Shown piece by piece: positions 43,775 through 55,189 of a DNA stretch of 64,000 nucleotides. The translations under genes and the position numbers were made by a program. How positions within the stretch are numbered: the stretch's first letter is position 1; each line of letters opens with the position of its first letter. The notes beneath the pieces were generated by a model, which saw only the letters and a list, made by a program, of their open reading frames with translations, was not told the DNA's origin and searched no databases. The stretch is taken from contig NZ_CP102930.1 of the NCBI RefSeq assembly GCF_025558485.1, forward strand, positions 1,922,001 through 1,986,000. Reading direction: 5' to 3'. The stretch is from Bdellovibrio bacteriovorus (GTDB lineage Bacteria; Bdellovibrionota; Bdellovibrionia; Bdellovibrionales; Bdellovibrionaceae).

Positions 43775-45268
43775 ATGAGAAGAGAGTTTTACACAGCCTT
43801 TGCTGTTTGCTTGATCATGAACATGGTGTTTTATTTATACTGGCCGCCAGGACTGTATTCTCTGCTCTTCTTTATTCCGTTCTTTCTTTTGGGCTTCCGC
43901 GACATTATTCAAAAGCGCCACGCGATTAAATCCAACTTCCCCGTTTTCGGACACTTCCGTTATATTCTGGAATCCATCCGACCTGAAATAAATCAATACT
44001 TTATCGAATCCAACACTGATGGAAAACCTTTCAGCCGTGAACAGCGCTCGGTGGTCTATCAACGTGCTAAAAAAGTTCTCGACACCGTTCCGTTTGGAAC
44101 TCAGCACAACGTATATGAACAAGGTTATGAGTTCGTCACGCACTCCCTTTACCCAAAGCATGTCGATCGCAAGGAACTGCGTGTGATGGTGGGCAGTGAT
44201 CTTTGTAAACAACCTTATTCCATGTCTTTGTTGAATATTTCCGCCATGAGCTTCGGTTCACTTTCCAAGGCCAGTATTCTGGCTTTGAATGGTGGCGCCA
44301 AAGACGGAAATTTTGCCCATAATACAGGCGAAGGGGGAATTTCCCCTTATCATCTGGAACCGGGTGGGGATTTGATCTGGCAAATTGGCACGGGTTATTT
44401 CGGCTGCCGTACTCATGATGGGGCCTTTGATCCGGAGCTTTTCAGGAAAAACGCAAGTCATCCGCAAGTGAAGATGATCGAGTTGAAGTTATCTCAAGGG
44501 GCGAAGCCCGGTCACGGCGGGATGCTGTCAGGGAAAAAAGTCACTCAGGAAATCGCGGATATCCGTAACGTTCCGTTGGCCAAGGATGTGATTTCGCCTC
44601 CGGGACATAAAGCGTTTTCGGATTCTCATGGCATGTTGGATTTTGTTTCTCAGTTACGTGATCTGTCCGGGGGAAAGCCCGTTGGAATCAAGCTGTGTCT
44701 TGGTCACCGTCACGAATTTGAAGAACTGGTGAATTTGATGGTTGCGGAAAAGCGTTACCCTGACTTTATCGTGGTGGATGGCGCGGAAGGTGGAACCGGG
44801 GCGGCTCCGTTGGAATTTACCAATTACATCGGCATGCCGGGAATGGATGCTTTGGTGATTGTGGTGGACACGCTGAAAAAGGCCGGTCTGAAGGATAAAA
44901 TCAAAGTGATCGCCACCGGCAAAATCACCACGGCTTTTGATATTATCAAACTGTTGTGTATCGGTGCAGATGTGACTTATGCCGCGCGCTCGATGCTGCT
45001 GGCGCTGGGCTGTATTCAGGCACTTCGTTGTAATAACAATAAATGCCCGACGGGTGTGGCAACGCAGGACCCGGCCTTGGTTAAAGGGCTTCATATTCCG
45101 ACCAAGCGTGTGCGTGTAAAGAACTTCCATCAGGAAACTTTGGAAACTGTGGCACACATGATCGGCGCGATGGGTGTGGCAAAACACTCGGATCTGGATC
45201 GCAGCTTGTTGCACAAGCGGGTCGAGGAAGATCGCATCCGCACTTATGCAGAGATTTATCCGGGTTAA
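43775..45268 (+). CDS. FMN-binding glutamate synthase-like protein, membrane anchored
   Basis: This has the FMN/TIM-barrel part of glutamate synthase large subunit without the glutaminase domain. Residues about 1-45 form one or two membrane helices. Signatures are NISAMSFGSLSKASILALN, HNTGEGGISPYH, KLSQGAKPGHGGMLSG, ISPPGHKAFSD, IVVDGAEGGTGAAPLEFTN, and GCIQALRCNNNKCPTGVATQ, whose three Cys match the 3Fe-4S ligands. Length 497. Stand-alone members exist in many proteobacteria with unproven substrate; electron donor unknown. ATG 43775 has GGGGAACGG upstream. A bidirectional terminator follows. Confidence 0.9.
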   Translation: MRREFYTAFAVCLIMNMVFYLYWPPGLYSLLFFIPFFLLGFRDIIQKRHAIKSNFPVFGHFRYILESIRPEINQYFIESNTDGKPFSREQRSVVYQRAKKVLDTVPFGTQHNVYEQGYEFVTHSLYPKHVDRKELRVMVGSDLCKQPYSMSLLNISAMSFGSLSKASILALNGGAKDGNFAHNTGEGGISPYHLEPGGDLIWQIGTGYFGCRTHDGAFDPELFRKNASHPQVKMIELKLSQGAKPGHGGMLSGKKVTQEIADIRNVPLAKDVISPPGHKAFSDSHGMLDFVSQLRDLSGGKPVGIKLCLGHRHEFEELVNLMVAEKRYPDFIVVDGAEGGTGAAPLEFTNYIGMPGMDALVIVVDTLKKAGLKDKIKVIATGKITTAFDIIKLLCIGADVTYAARSMLLALGCIQALRCNNNKCPTGVATQDPALVKGLHIPTKRVRVKNFHQETLETVAHMIGAMGVAKHSDLDRSLLHKRVEEDRIRTYAEIYPG

Positions 45269-45274
45269 AAAACA

Positions 45275-45307
45275 AAAAAAGGAGAAGCTGCAAACTTCTC
45301 CTTTTTT
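45275..45307. terminator. Bidirectional terminator
   Basis: A6-GGAGAAG and CTTCTCC-T6 form a 13-bp stem around CTGCAAA, between convergent genes, with A and T tracts extending on both sides. Confidence 0.93.
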
Positions 45308-45328
45308 GTTTTCAGACTTTGTGAAGTC

Positions 45329-45751
45329 TTACATGCACTTGAATTTCATCTCGACGTTATAACCTTTACCCAGAACACCGTCGGCCACAGCGCCGCCCAA
45401 TCCGACGATGCCGCCGACGTTGGATTCATTCTTGCCACCCATAACGTAAGTGGTGCCACCCAGAATTTTTGCAGCGGTGCTGGCCTTCTTCGCCATCTTA
45501 TAATCACTTTCATCAAGATCACCCTGATATTGAGAGTTTTCATTTATGAAGGCGGCTGTCATGTTGCGCTCTTTACAGAAACTGTTGGCCTGGCGAATGG
45601 CTTCGCGGGAGCCGGCCTCTTTGTCGTCTGTTGCGATAACCACGCGATGAACACCATCAGCTCCAGCGCGAACATCCGGATGATGGGCGCAAGCCGCAAC
45701 GAAAAGTGTAACGATAGAAACAAGTCCCAAACGAAGATAGATATGATTCAT
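45329..45751 (-). CDS. Small lipoprotein
   Basis: 140 residues with lipobox LFVAAC (Cys21). The mature part is small and mixed, with a Gly-rich segment (SNVGGIVGLGGAVADGVLG), like the glycine-zipper region in surface lipoproteins, and two cysteines besides the lipidated one (NSFCKER, FKCM). AAAGGAAATATT precedes ATG 45751. The family is not recognised, and the inner or outer membrane location is unknown. Confidence 0.75.
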   Translation of the reverse strand: MNHIYLRLGLVSIVTLFVAACAHHPDVRAGADGVHRVVIATDDKEAGSREAIRQANSFCKERNMTAAFINENSQYQGDLDESDYKMAKKASTAAKILGGTTYVMGGKNESNVGGIVGLGGAVADGVLGKGYNVEMKFKCM

Positions 45752-45820
45752 AATATTTCCTTTATGTTGGATGACATCGAGTATAGGAAATATCCAAAGT
45801 GCTGGGCAGTCCAGAATAAA

Positions 45821-46669
45821 TCACAGACTTAGCAGCAGTGCGCCTAAGCCAATCGTGCAGGCCCCCACCAGTTGCATTCGGCTTAAAGATTCCTTCAGAA
45901 AGAATGAAAAGATCACGGCAAAGAAGATGGAAGAATTTCTTAAAGATATGGCAAACCCCGGAGCGGAAACTCGAAGGCCGTAAAGGAAAATTAAAAACGA
46001 GGCTGTGGCAAAAGTTCCGGTGGCAAGAACCCGCAAGGGGTGAGATCGCAATGTGGCTGAAACACGCTGCAAAGGGGCCGAGCGGATACCGAACAGTAAA
46101 AAAGGCAGTGACACCACCATTGCCACCAGGAAAAGTGGCATGGGGTCTGTTTGTTCACTGAGGGCCTCGTGATAAGACAGATGGTAACCGGCAATAAAGA
46201 GCGCACTTAAAAAAGACCACATATCCGTTTTCAGGCTGGCAAGTCCGCCGTGGCGCAGGTCCTTAAAGTTAATGGCCAGAATTCCTGCCAATACCAGAAC
46301 AGCGCCGGTTATTTGCAGGGCGCTGGCTTGTTCCCGCAACAAAAGACTGGAATAAGCCCACACCAGCACCATCGCGCCTCCACGCATGATCGCGTAGGAT
46401 TTTCCCAGTCCGGATGCACGCAAAGCCTTGGAAAGGGTCAGGAAGTAAAGGCCTTCAAAAAGCCCCGATAAAACGGCAATACCGAAAATTTGCGGTCCCG
46501 GAAAGATGAACTTTTGCCCGGAAACGATCATCGCCAGCGCGGTTAAAACGCCGCTGAGAAGAATGGTCAGAAAAAGAAAGCTTTCCTTGTCTTTAGAGGC
46601 CTTGGCCAGGGCATTCCAGGAGGCATGAAGCAGGGCAGAGAGTAAAAGCAACAAGGGTCCAAGAGTCAT
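45821..46669 (-). CDS. DMT superfamily transporter (EamA)
   Basis: Ten predicted membrane segments in two EamA halves; typical are LLLLSALLHASWNALAKAS at the start, AYSSLLLREQASALQITGAVLVLAGI at the end of the first half, and NSSIFFAVIFSFFLKESLSRMQLVGACTIG at the end of the second. Length 282 is normal. The group exports amino acids, nucleotide sugars or other metabolites; substrate not predictable. Monocistronic, between the small lipoprotein and the divergent queA remnant. Confidence 0.88.
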   Translation of the reverse strand: MTLGPLLLLLSALLHASWNALAKASKDKESFLFLTILLSGVLTALAMIVSGQKFIFPGPQIFGIAVLSGLFEGLYFLTLSKALRASGLGKSYAIMRGGAMVLVWAYSSLLLREQASALQITGAVLVLAGILAINFKDLRHGGLASLKTDMWSFLSALFIAGYHLSYHEALSEQTDPMPLFLVAMVVSLPFLLFGIRSAPLQRVSATLRSHPLRVLATGTFATASFLIFLYGLRVSAPGFAISLRNSSIFFAVIFSFFLKESLSRMQLVGACTIGLGALLLSL

Positions 46670-46750
46670 AAGGCTGTTTTAGCCCCAAACCCGGGAAAAG
46701 CACCAGAAAAAACTGCCGTGGTGCGCTAGACTGTGGTATCACGGCCACCT

Positions 46751-48686
<1,936 letters not shown>

Positions 48687-48774
48687 GTAGCTAATTTAAT
48701 ATAACTATTGATTCTTCCTTGGATTAATGCTGAATTTTAACGTCAGCTTGAAATGAAAGTTTATGGAGGAATCA

Positions 48775-49119
48775 ATGTTATACGGACTTCTAGTATCCAC
48801 AGCTCATGCGCAAACAGCAGCTTCTGGTGGCGGCCAGCCCTCAGCTTTTGAAATGTTTGTGCCGTTCATCTTTATCTTTGTTATCTTCTATTTCCTTATC
48901 ATTCGCCCTCAATCCAAGCGCCAGAAAGAACATCAAAAGTTCTTGAATGAAGTTAAAAGAGGCGATGAAGTTGTCACTTCTTCCGGCATCCTGGGCCGTG
49001 TGGAAGGTATCAACGATCAGTTTGTAACTTTGGAAATTGCCGATGGTGTGAAGGTTAAAATGCTTCGCAGCCAAATCGCGACATCTCAGAAAGCAGCAAC
49101 TCAAGAGGAAAAGAAATAA
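48775..49119 (+). CDS. yajC: YajC, Sec translocon accessory protein
   Basis: ATG 48775 has TGGAGG seven bases upstream; an earlier in-frame start at 48763 lacks one. One membrane helix (PFIFIFVIFYFLIIRPQ) is followed by the family hallmark RPQSKRQKEHQKFLNEVKRG, DEVVTSSGILGRV and a cytoplasmic beta domain. YajC associates with SecDF in the holotranslocon. Its stop overlaps the secD start (TAATG), in the common order tgt-yajC-secD-secF. Confidence 0.95.
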   Translation: MLYGLLVSTAHAQTAASGGGQPSAFEMFVPFIFIFVIFYFLIIRPQSKRQKEHQKFLNEVKRGDEVVTSSGILGRVEGINDQFVTLEIADGVKVKMLRSQIATSQKAATQEEKK

Positions 49120-50813
49120 TGGAAGGTCTTCGCTGGAGAACGTTTGTAGCAGTGCTGGGTGTAGCCGCATCTATCGTGTGGGTACTACCGAACTTGGTGA
49201 ACATGGACAAAATGTCCTGGTGGCCATCTAAGCAAAAATTGAACTATGGTCTGGATATCCAGGGTGGTTTGCACCTGGTTATGGGTGTCGATGTTGATGG
49301 CGTGGTGAAAGAGTCCACAACTCGTCTGATTGCCTCCATGAAGTCTGAAATGACCAAGGAAACGGTTTCATTCACAGATGTAAAGTCTGAGAAGCCGGAA
49401 ACAGGTTCTGTTGAAGTGGTTGTAGCTAACGCCGCTGACAAAGCCAAAGTTGAAAAATTCCTGGCTGATAAGTATTCCACGGTTTTGCAAGTTGTAAGTA
49501 CAACTGACACGGGTGTGACAGCTCGTTACTTCGACAGCTATCTGAATGACTATAAAAATCGCGTTATTCAGCAGTCTATCGAAACAATCCGTAACCGTAT
49601 TGACGAATTCGGCGTGGCTGAGCCGTCCATCTCCCAACAAGGTGCCAATCGTATCCTGATCCAGCTTCCTGGTATGGCGGATGCGGAAAAAGCCAAACAG
49701 TTGATCAATACAACGGCAAAACTTGATTTCATGATCGTTTCTAACGAACTGAACTCTCAACAGCTTCAGGTGATGGTGGCTGAGGCTGAAAAAGCCGGCA
49801 ATTTCAACATGGAAAACACCAAGTACTCTGACTACGTGACTCGCGTGAATGAGGCCTTGAAAGGCAAGCTTCCGGAAAAAACGGTTGTTTACTTTGAAAA
49901 AGCTCCGAACGTAACGACAATTGATGCGGGCGCTATTCCATATCTGCTAAGAACAGACACAGACTTGGGTGGTGGTGCACTGGATGACGCATTTGTGGGG
50001 TATGACCAGTATGGTTCTCCGCAGGTGTCCTTGCAGTTTAATACTGCGGGTGCGGCGAAGTTTGCAGATTTGACGGGTAACAACGTTGGCAAGCAAATGG
50101 CGATTGTTCTTGATAAAATCGTGAAGTCCGCACCAAGTGTGCGTGATCGTATCGCGGGCGGTTCTGCGGTGATCACTTTGGGTGGTGGCCGTGACCGTAA
50201 CGGTATGATGGACGAGGCAAAAATGATCTCTACATCTCTTCGTGCCGGTGCTTTGCCTGCTTCTTTGGAGCAGTTGGAAGAACGTCGCGTGGGCCCTACT
50301 TTGGGTGCCGATGCGATTGATAAAGCGAAATTGGGTTCCTACGTGGGTGCGGCGATCATCGTATTCTTCATGATCGTTTACTACAAATCCATGGGTGTGG
50401 TGGCTTCCTTCGCTTTGGGTCTGAACATTCTGGGTATCTTTGCTTTGTTGACGACATTTGGTGCGACACTGACTTTGCCGGGTATTGCGGGTATCGCATT
50501 GACCGTGGGCTTTGCGGTTGATGCCAACGTTCTGATCAATGAGCGGATCCGGGAGGAAATACGACTGGGTCACAGTATCAAGGTCGCGGTTCAGGAAGGT
50601 TATCACCGTGCGATGTCTGCGATCATCGATGCCAACGTAACAACAGCGGCAACCGCCGTGGTTCTTTTGTACTTCGGTACAGGTCCGGTGCGTGGTTTCG
50701 CGGTGACATTGTTGATCGGTATCGTCACTTCCATGTTCGCGAACGTGTTCGTGTCTAAAGTGATCGTTGATACTTTGGTGAATAAATTCAACTTCAAGAA
50801 GTTGTCGGTTTAG
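49119..50813 (+). CDS. secD: Protein translocase subunit SecD
   Basis: Proton-driven chaperone of export on the periplasmic side of SecYEG. Motifs are YGLDIQGGLHLVMGVDVD near aa 42, a large periplasmic P1 domain with RNRIDEFGVAEPSI and RILIQLPGM, then VGPTLGADAIDKAKLGSYVG, and the transmembrane block ending FAVDANVLINERIREEIRLG and IDANVTTAATAVVL. Length 564 is normal. It is followed by secF after nine bases. Confidence 0.97.
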   Translation: MEGLRWRTFVAVLGVAASIVWVLPNLVNMDKMSWWPSKQKLNYGLDIQGGLHLVMGVDVDGVVKESTTRLIASMKSEMTKETVSFTDVKSEKPETGSVEVVVANAADKAKVEKFLADKYSTVLQVVSTTDTGVTARYFDSYLNDYKNRVIQQSIETIRNRIDEFGVAEPSISQQGANRILIQLPGMADAEKAKQLINTTAKLDFMIVSNELNSQQLQVMVAEAEKAGNFNMENTKYSDYVTRVNEALKGKLPEKTVVYFEKAPNVTTIDAGAIPYLLRTDTDLGGGALDDAFVGYDQYGSPQVSLQFNTAGAAKFADLTGNNVGKQMAIVLDKIVKSAPSVRDRIAGGSAVITLGGGRDRNGMMDEAKMISTSLRAGALPASLEQLEERRVGPTLGADAIDKAKLGSYVGAAIIVFFMIVYYKSMGVVASFALGLNILGIFALLTTFGATLTLPGIAGIALTVGFAVDANVLINERIREEIRLGHSIKVAVQEGYHRAMSAIIDANVTTAATAVVLLYFGTGPVRGFAVTLLIGIVTSMFANVFVSKVIVDTLVNKFNFKKLSV

Positions 50814-50822
50814 TAGGTGAAT

Positions 50823-51761
50823 ATGGCTAACAATAAAACAGAATCTTTTGGCCGTTTTGATTTCGTAGGTAAGGCTTGGTTCTTTGGTGGAGTTTCGTTG
50901 ATTCTGGTGATCGCGTCTTTGGTATATCTGGCGGTTCACGGGATCTCTTATGGTATCGACTTTAAGGGTGGTACTGAAATCCAGGTTAAGTTTGACCAGG
51001 GTGTGACAATTGATCAGGTTCGTGACTCTGTCGCGGGCTTGGATTTGGGTGAAGTGGGCGTTCAGTCCTTCGGTGAAGGCAATGAATACATCATCCGTTT
51101 CCAGGGACGTGAGGGTGCCACAGATAAAGAAACAAATGATATCCTGAATGCGGATCTTGCAAAAGTTCGCGGTATCATCACAGAAAAATTTGTGGCTTCC
51201 AATCCGGACATCCGTCGTATCGACACCGTGGGACCTCAAGTGGGTGCGGAGTTGAAGCGTAACGGTTTGCTGGCAGTTTTCTACTGCTTGCTTGTGATCC
51301 TGATCTACGTGGCACTTCGTTTCGATTACAAATTTGCTCCGGGCGCGGTTTTGTGCTTGTTCCACGATGCGGTGATCACTTTGGCGGTCTTCGTTCTTGT
51401 GGGTAAGGAAGTGAATGTATCCATCCTGGCTGCGATCATGACGCTGATTGGTTTCTCTCTGAATGATACCATCGTCGTATTTGACCGTATCCGTGAGATC
51501 GACACTGGGAACCATGATAAAGGCTTCAAGTTTGTGATCAACAAGTCCATCAATGAAATGTTGGTGCGTACTTTGATCACTTCCGGAACCACTTTCATTT
51601 CCGCTTTGTGTTTGTACATCTTTGCGGATGGAACGGTTGAAGATATCGCCTTCTCTATCTGTGTTGGTATCTTCTTCGGTACTTATTCCTCTATTTACGT
51701 GGCAGCTCCTTTCGTTCTTTTGATGGATAAATTCCAAATCAAAAAAGCCAAAGCTGCCTAA
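50823..51761 (+). CDS. secF: Protein translocase subunit SecF
   Basis: Partner of SecD. ATG 50823 has TAGGTGA upstream, better than an in-frame GTG 50817. Motifs are ISYGIDFKGGTEIQVKF, VGPQVGAELK, ALRFDYKFAPGAVLCLFHDAVI, GFSLNDTIVVFDRIRE, and the C-terminal helix block. About six membrane spans and length 312 are typical. Codon use is biased as in yajC and secD, consistent with one transcription unit. Confidence 0.97.
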   Translation: MANNKTESFGRFDFVGKAWFFGGVSLILVIASLVYLAVHGISYGIDFKGGTEIQVKFDQGVTIDQVRDSVAGLDLGEVGVQSFGEGNEYIIRFQGREGATDKETNDILNADLAKVRGIITEKFVASNPDIRRIDTVGPQVGAELKRNGLLAVFYCLLVILIYVALRFDYKFAPGAVLCLFHDAVITLAVFVLVGKEVNVSILAAIMTLIGFSLNDTIVVFDRIREIDTGNHDKGFKFVINKSINEMLVRTLITSGTTFISALCLYIFADGTVEDIAFSICVGIFFGTYSSIYVAAPFVLLMDKFQIKKAKAA

Positions 51762-51770
51762 GGGATTTTG

Positions 51771-53498
51771 ATGAACCCTTTATGGACGCTGCGAGAATCT
51801 GAGCTTCAACCCATGGCCCCCGCGAAAGTCGAGGGGCAGTGGCCCGAGCTCATCGGAAAGGTTCTTGCGGCGCGAGGGTTCGCGTCTTCTTCGGAAGTTG
51901 AAAAACTTCTTTTTCCGAAGCTCGCTGATTTGAAAGATCCCCTGGTTTTAAAGGGGATGTCTCAAGCTCTTGAGCGTCTGGGTAAAGCCTACCTGAATAA
52001 AGAAAAAATCTGTATCTATGCTGATTTTGACCTGGATGGAACGTCCGGGCTGGCCTTGTTAAAAACTGGAATGCTTGCTTTGGGGTTCCCGGATGTTTTG
52101 CATTATCAACCCAAGCGTCTGGCTGAAGGTTACGGCTTCCACGCCCATGCGGTGGAGGAATTGCACAAACAGGGTGTCAGTCTGATCATTACTGTGGATG
52201 TGGGAATTACCGCTCACGCGGCGATTGATAAAGCCAATGAGCTGGGTGTGGATGTTATTCTGACGGATCACCACTTGCCAGCCGATACAATTCCCAACGC
52301 CTTTGTCGTGGTGAATCCCAATCAGGGGGACTGCCCGTCGGGTCTGGGTTATCTGTGCGGTGCCGGGGTGGCGTTCTATCTGGTGCGCGGATTGAAACGT
52401 TACTTCCATGATCATCCACAACTACCTAAAAATAATTGGGATTTAAAAGAAGTCTTGGATTACTTTACCATTGGTACTTTGACGGACATGGTGCCGCTGG
52501 TGGACGATAATCGCGTGCTGGTAAAGCATGGTCTGGTGAAGCTGGCTGAAACCAAACGCGCCGGACTTCGAGCATTACTTGAAGAACTTGATTTGGTGAA
52601 TCGTCCCTTAACCAGTCAGGATGTGGCGATTCGTTTTGCTCCCAAGTTGAATGCTCTTTCGCGTATGGAATCCGGTATTTTGCCGATTGATATATTCTTG
52701 TTGGAAGATTCAAGCCAAGCCCGCGATATGGTTCGCCAAGTGATGAAGAATAACTCCACACGAGTGCAGCTTCAGGGGGATGCCGAGGCGGAAGCTCAAG
52801 AAATACTTAAAGTGTGGCCTCATCAGGATTTTGTCTTTGTGGCGTCCAAAAACTTCCATCGCGGGGTTTTGGGATTGATCGCAACCAAGCTGACGCAAGT
52901 TTATAACAAGCCGGCCTTTGTCGGATCAGTGGGTGACGATGGTATGATCGTCGGCAGTGCCCGACTTCCTCAAGGTCAGGAGGCCTGTCTGGTGGAGGCG
53001 ATGTCTTCAGCGCAGGAACTGTTAAGTCGCTTTGGCGGACACTCCGCTGCGGCGGGCTTTGAGGTGGCTGAATCCCGCGTGGCTGGTTTTATCGGAAAGC
53101 TGGCGGATCATTTTGCAGACCTGCGTGAAAAACCAAAGCCACTGGAAATCTTCTATGATGTCGAAGCAGGTTTAAGCGAGGTCAGCGAAGGCCTGATGAA
53201 GTGGTATGACTTTGTCGGTCCATTCGGAGCAGGGTTCTCGATCCCGTTGATTCATTTTACCAATATTCAGGTTTTGTCCAAACGCGAACTTAAGGGTGGG
53301 CATCTGCGTTTGAAAATTGCAGACCCCGATGGGGGCGCTTCGGCTGAGGCCTTGTTATTTACTCCGACTCCTCGACAGTTGGATTCTTTGACCGTGGTTC
53401 CGGGCTTTTACCATATTTTGGGCGAGCTTCAGTGGAACTATTTTGCGGGACAGAAAACAGTACAGATTCTTATTCGTGACTTAAAGGCAGCGACATGA
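51771..53498 (+). CDS. recJ: Single-strand DNA exonuclease RecJ
   Basis: 5'-3' exonuclease in recombination and mismatch repair. DHH-family motifs are YADFDLDGTSG (Asp85, Asp87, Asp89), ITVDVGI, LTDHHLP (Asp166, His167, His168), RFAPKLNALSRM, and the DHHA1 block ending in RFGGHSAAAGFEV (about aa 418-430). An OB-like C-terminal domain follows. The length of 575 is normal. The ATG follows AAGGGATTTTG; an in-frame TTG lies three bases earlier. The stop overlaps the queC start by ATGA. Confidence 0.95.
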   Translation: MNPLWTLRESELQPMAPAKVEGQWPELIGKVLAARGFASSSEVEKLLFPKLADLKDPLVLKGMSQALERLGKAYLNKEKICIYADFDLDGTSGLALLKTGMLALGFPDVLHYQPKRLAEGYGFHAHAVEELHKQGVSLIITVDVGITAHAAIDKANELGVDVILTDHHLPADTIPNAFVVVNPNQGDCPSGLGYLCGAGVAFYLVRGLKRYFHDHPQLPKNNWDLKEVLDYFTIGTLTDMVPLVDDNRVLVKHGLVKLAETKRAGLRALLEELDLVNRPLTSQDVAIRFAPKLNALSRMESGILPIDIFLLEDSSQARDMVRQVMKNNSTRVQLQGDAEAEAQEILKVWPHQDFVFVASKNFHRGVLGLIATKLTQVYNKPAFVGSVGDDGMIVGSARLPQGQEACLVEAMSSAQELLSRFGGHSAAAGFEVAESRVAGFIGKLADHFADLREKPKPLEIFYDVEAGLSEVSEGLMKWYDFVGPFGAGFSIPLIHFTNIQVLSKRELKGGHLRLKIADPDGGASAEALLFTPTPRQLDSLTVVPGFYHILGELQWNYFAGQKTVQILIRDLKAAT

Positions 53499-54193
53499 AA
53501 AAGACCAAGAAAGTCGTAGTGCTTTTATCGGCGGGGCTGGACTCGACGGTGAATGCCTACGAGGCTATCAAGCATCATCATGAAGTCGTTTTGGCGTTAA
53601 CCTTCAATTATGGCCAGCGGGCGGCGATGAAGGAAATCGAACATTCTGCGAAAATCGCCAGGCACCTGGGGGTGCCTCACCAGGTGGTGGAGCTTCCCTG
53701 GTTTAAAGACTTCAACAGGTCCTCTTTGTTGGTGGAAACTCAGGAAGTTCCGACGGGATCTGCTGTTGAAATTGATAATCTGCAAAAGTCTGAGGAAACG
53801 GCGAAGTCCGTGTGGGTTCCCAATCGCAATGGGATTTTCCTGAATATTGCGGCAGCCTATGCGGAAGCATTGGGGGCGGACGCCGTGATTCCCGGATTTA
53901 ATGCCGAAGAAGCTGCCACATTCCCGGACAATTCCCGTGAGTTTCTGGAGCAGGCCACAAAAGCCTTACGTTATTCCACGTCCAATCATGTGACAGTCGG
54001 ATGTTATACGGCTCATCTGAACAAGCCGGCAATTGTTCGTCTGGGGCAGGGACTGAAGATTCCTTGGGAATTGATCTGGCCCTGTTACTTCTCGGGTGAA
54101 AAGTGGTGCGGGCAGTGTGAATCCTGTCTGCGTTCCAAGCGTGCGTTTGCATCTGCAAGCATTGATGTGAAACATCTTTTTAAGGAGCCCTAG
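53495..54193 (+). CDS. queC: 7-cyano-7-deazaguanine synthase QueC
   Basis: Converts 7-carboxy-7-deazaguanine to preQ0 using ATP and ammonia. PP-loop motif SAGLDST (aa 12-18), TFNYGQRAAMKEIEHS, VPNRNGIFLNIAAAYAEALGAD, and the C-terminal zinc site PCYFSGEKWCGQCESCLRSK with four Cys. Length 232 is normal. It is in a run recJ-queC-DUF366 with overlapping stops and starts. Together with tgt it shows that the cell makes preQ0/preQ1 tRNA even though queA is broken. Confidence 0.96.
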   Translation: MKKTKKVVVLLSAGLDSTVNAYEAIKHHHEVVLALTFNYGQRAAMKEIEHSAKIARHLGVPHQVVELPWFKDFNRSSLLVETQEVPTGSAVEIDNLQKSEETAKSVWVPNRNGIFLNIAAAYAEALGADAVIPGFNAEEAATFPDNSREFLEQATKALRYSTSNHVTVGCYTAHLNKPAIVRLGQGLKIPWELIWPCYFSGEKWCGQCESCLRSKRAFASASIDVKHLFKEP

Positions 54194-54762
54194 TGGAAAC
54201 ACATTTCATTGAAAAGAAATTTGCTTACGACGGATCTCAGTTGCATTCCTTGTTTGCTTATCTGGACCATGGGGTGTTGGGACCTTCGATTATTTCCTGG
54301 ATTGGGCCGTGCTCAATTCCTTTCAGTCATATGGTTGACGGTGAAGACCTGCTCGCCAATGCGGTGATTCAGGGGGATGAAATGCTTCATTTCATCATCG
54401 AGGTTTTTGATCGCGATTTGTTCTCGGGTGTTTCCTTGCAGCGTTTGTTCGCAGCGATAGCCAAGGACTATGTACAGGTCCATGGCAAAGGACTTTTGAC
54501 CGGAAAAGAACTGCATCGTTCTGGTGATGATATTTATCTGGGCGAGAAAAAATTAAGTATTAGCATTGCCACAAAATCCCCGGTGTCTGTGATGGTTCAC
54601 TTTGCCATGAATGTGACAAACAAAGGTACACCCGTGGAAACATTGTGTTTCGAGGATTTGCAGTTGGACCCACGCCGGGTGGCGGAAGACTTGATGATGC
54701 TTTTCAAGAAAGAATTCATCTCAATCGTAACAGCCACCCAAAAGGTCCGCCCTGTTCCTTAG
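54193..54762 (+). CDS. DUF366 family protein
   Basis: GTG start overlapping the queC stop by one base (TAGTG), with AAGGAG upstream. The 189 residues show the family pattern as I recall it: ETHFIEKKFAYDGSQLHSLFAYL at the start, FIIEVFDRDLFSGVSLQRL, GDDIYLGEKKLSISIATKSPVS, and DPRRVAEDLMMLFKKEF near the end. DUF366 has no proven role. Coupling to queC makes a link with deazaguanine or tRNA modification plausible, but this is inference from position only. Cytoplasmic; no membrane segments. Confidence 0.78.
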   Translation: METHFIEKKFAYDGSQLHSLFAYLDHGVLGPSIISWIGPCSIPFSHMVDGEDLLANAVIQGDEMLHFIIEVFDRDLFSGVSLQRLFAAIAKDYVQVHGKGLLTGKELHRSGDDIYLGEKKLSISIATKSPVSVMVHFAMNVTNKGTPVETLCFEDLQLDPRRVAEDLMMLFKKEFISIVTATQKVRPVP

Positions 54763-55178
54763 TGGTGGTGGTGGCCTTCGGATTTTTTGCTGCCTTCTTT
54801 GAAGGGTTTTAGAGGAAGTTTATAGACAGCCTCATTGCCCACGGCTTTGTCGCGAGTGGCCTGGATAACCAGTTCGGTTTTGGCCGGAACCTTGCTATTG
54901 GGAATGCAGTGGAAGTGATTTCCATCCATCACCTCGCAGGTGTATTTTACTTCGGATTTTTTATTTCTGGCTGTGACTTTGACGTCTGAGTTTTGAGATG
55001 TGGGATTTTCAAAGTTTATATCCAGAAGATAGACGTGCGCGCTTTGATCTTTGCCCACTACCAATTCCGTATGAAAAGCTCCGGGCATTTGGATGTGGCC
55101 GCCGTGAGGACCTGGTTTGTCTTCCCCGTGAGCCCAGGACAAGGATGGAAGCAGAATCAGAGTTGCCAGTAGTTTCAT
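54759..55178 (-). CDS. Small periplasmic His-rich protein of the metal-efflux operon
   Basis: A signal peptide ends near SLSWA/HGE (aa 16). The mature part starts HGEDKPGPHGGHIQMPG and ends in four His (KKSEGHHHH), with two Cys in the middle (YTCEVMDGNHFHC). These clusters suggest periplasmic metal binding. It is the last gene of the leftward operon from 59946 (RND, small protein, OMF, this). It overlaps the convergent DUF366 gene by four bases. Similar in architecture to the other small protein of this operon; I infer a metal chaperone role. Confidence 0.75.
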   Translation of the reverse strand: MKLLATLILLPSLSWAHGEDKPGPHGGHIQMPGAFHTELVVGKDQSAHVYLLDINFENPTSQNSDVKVTARNKKSEVKYTCEVMDGNHFHCIPNSKVPAKTELVIQATRDKAVGNEAVYKLPLKPFKEGSKKSEGHHHH

Positions 55179-55189
55179 TTCAGATCTCC

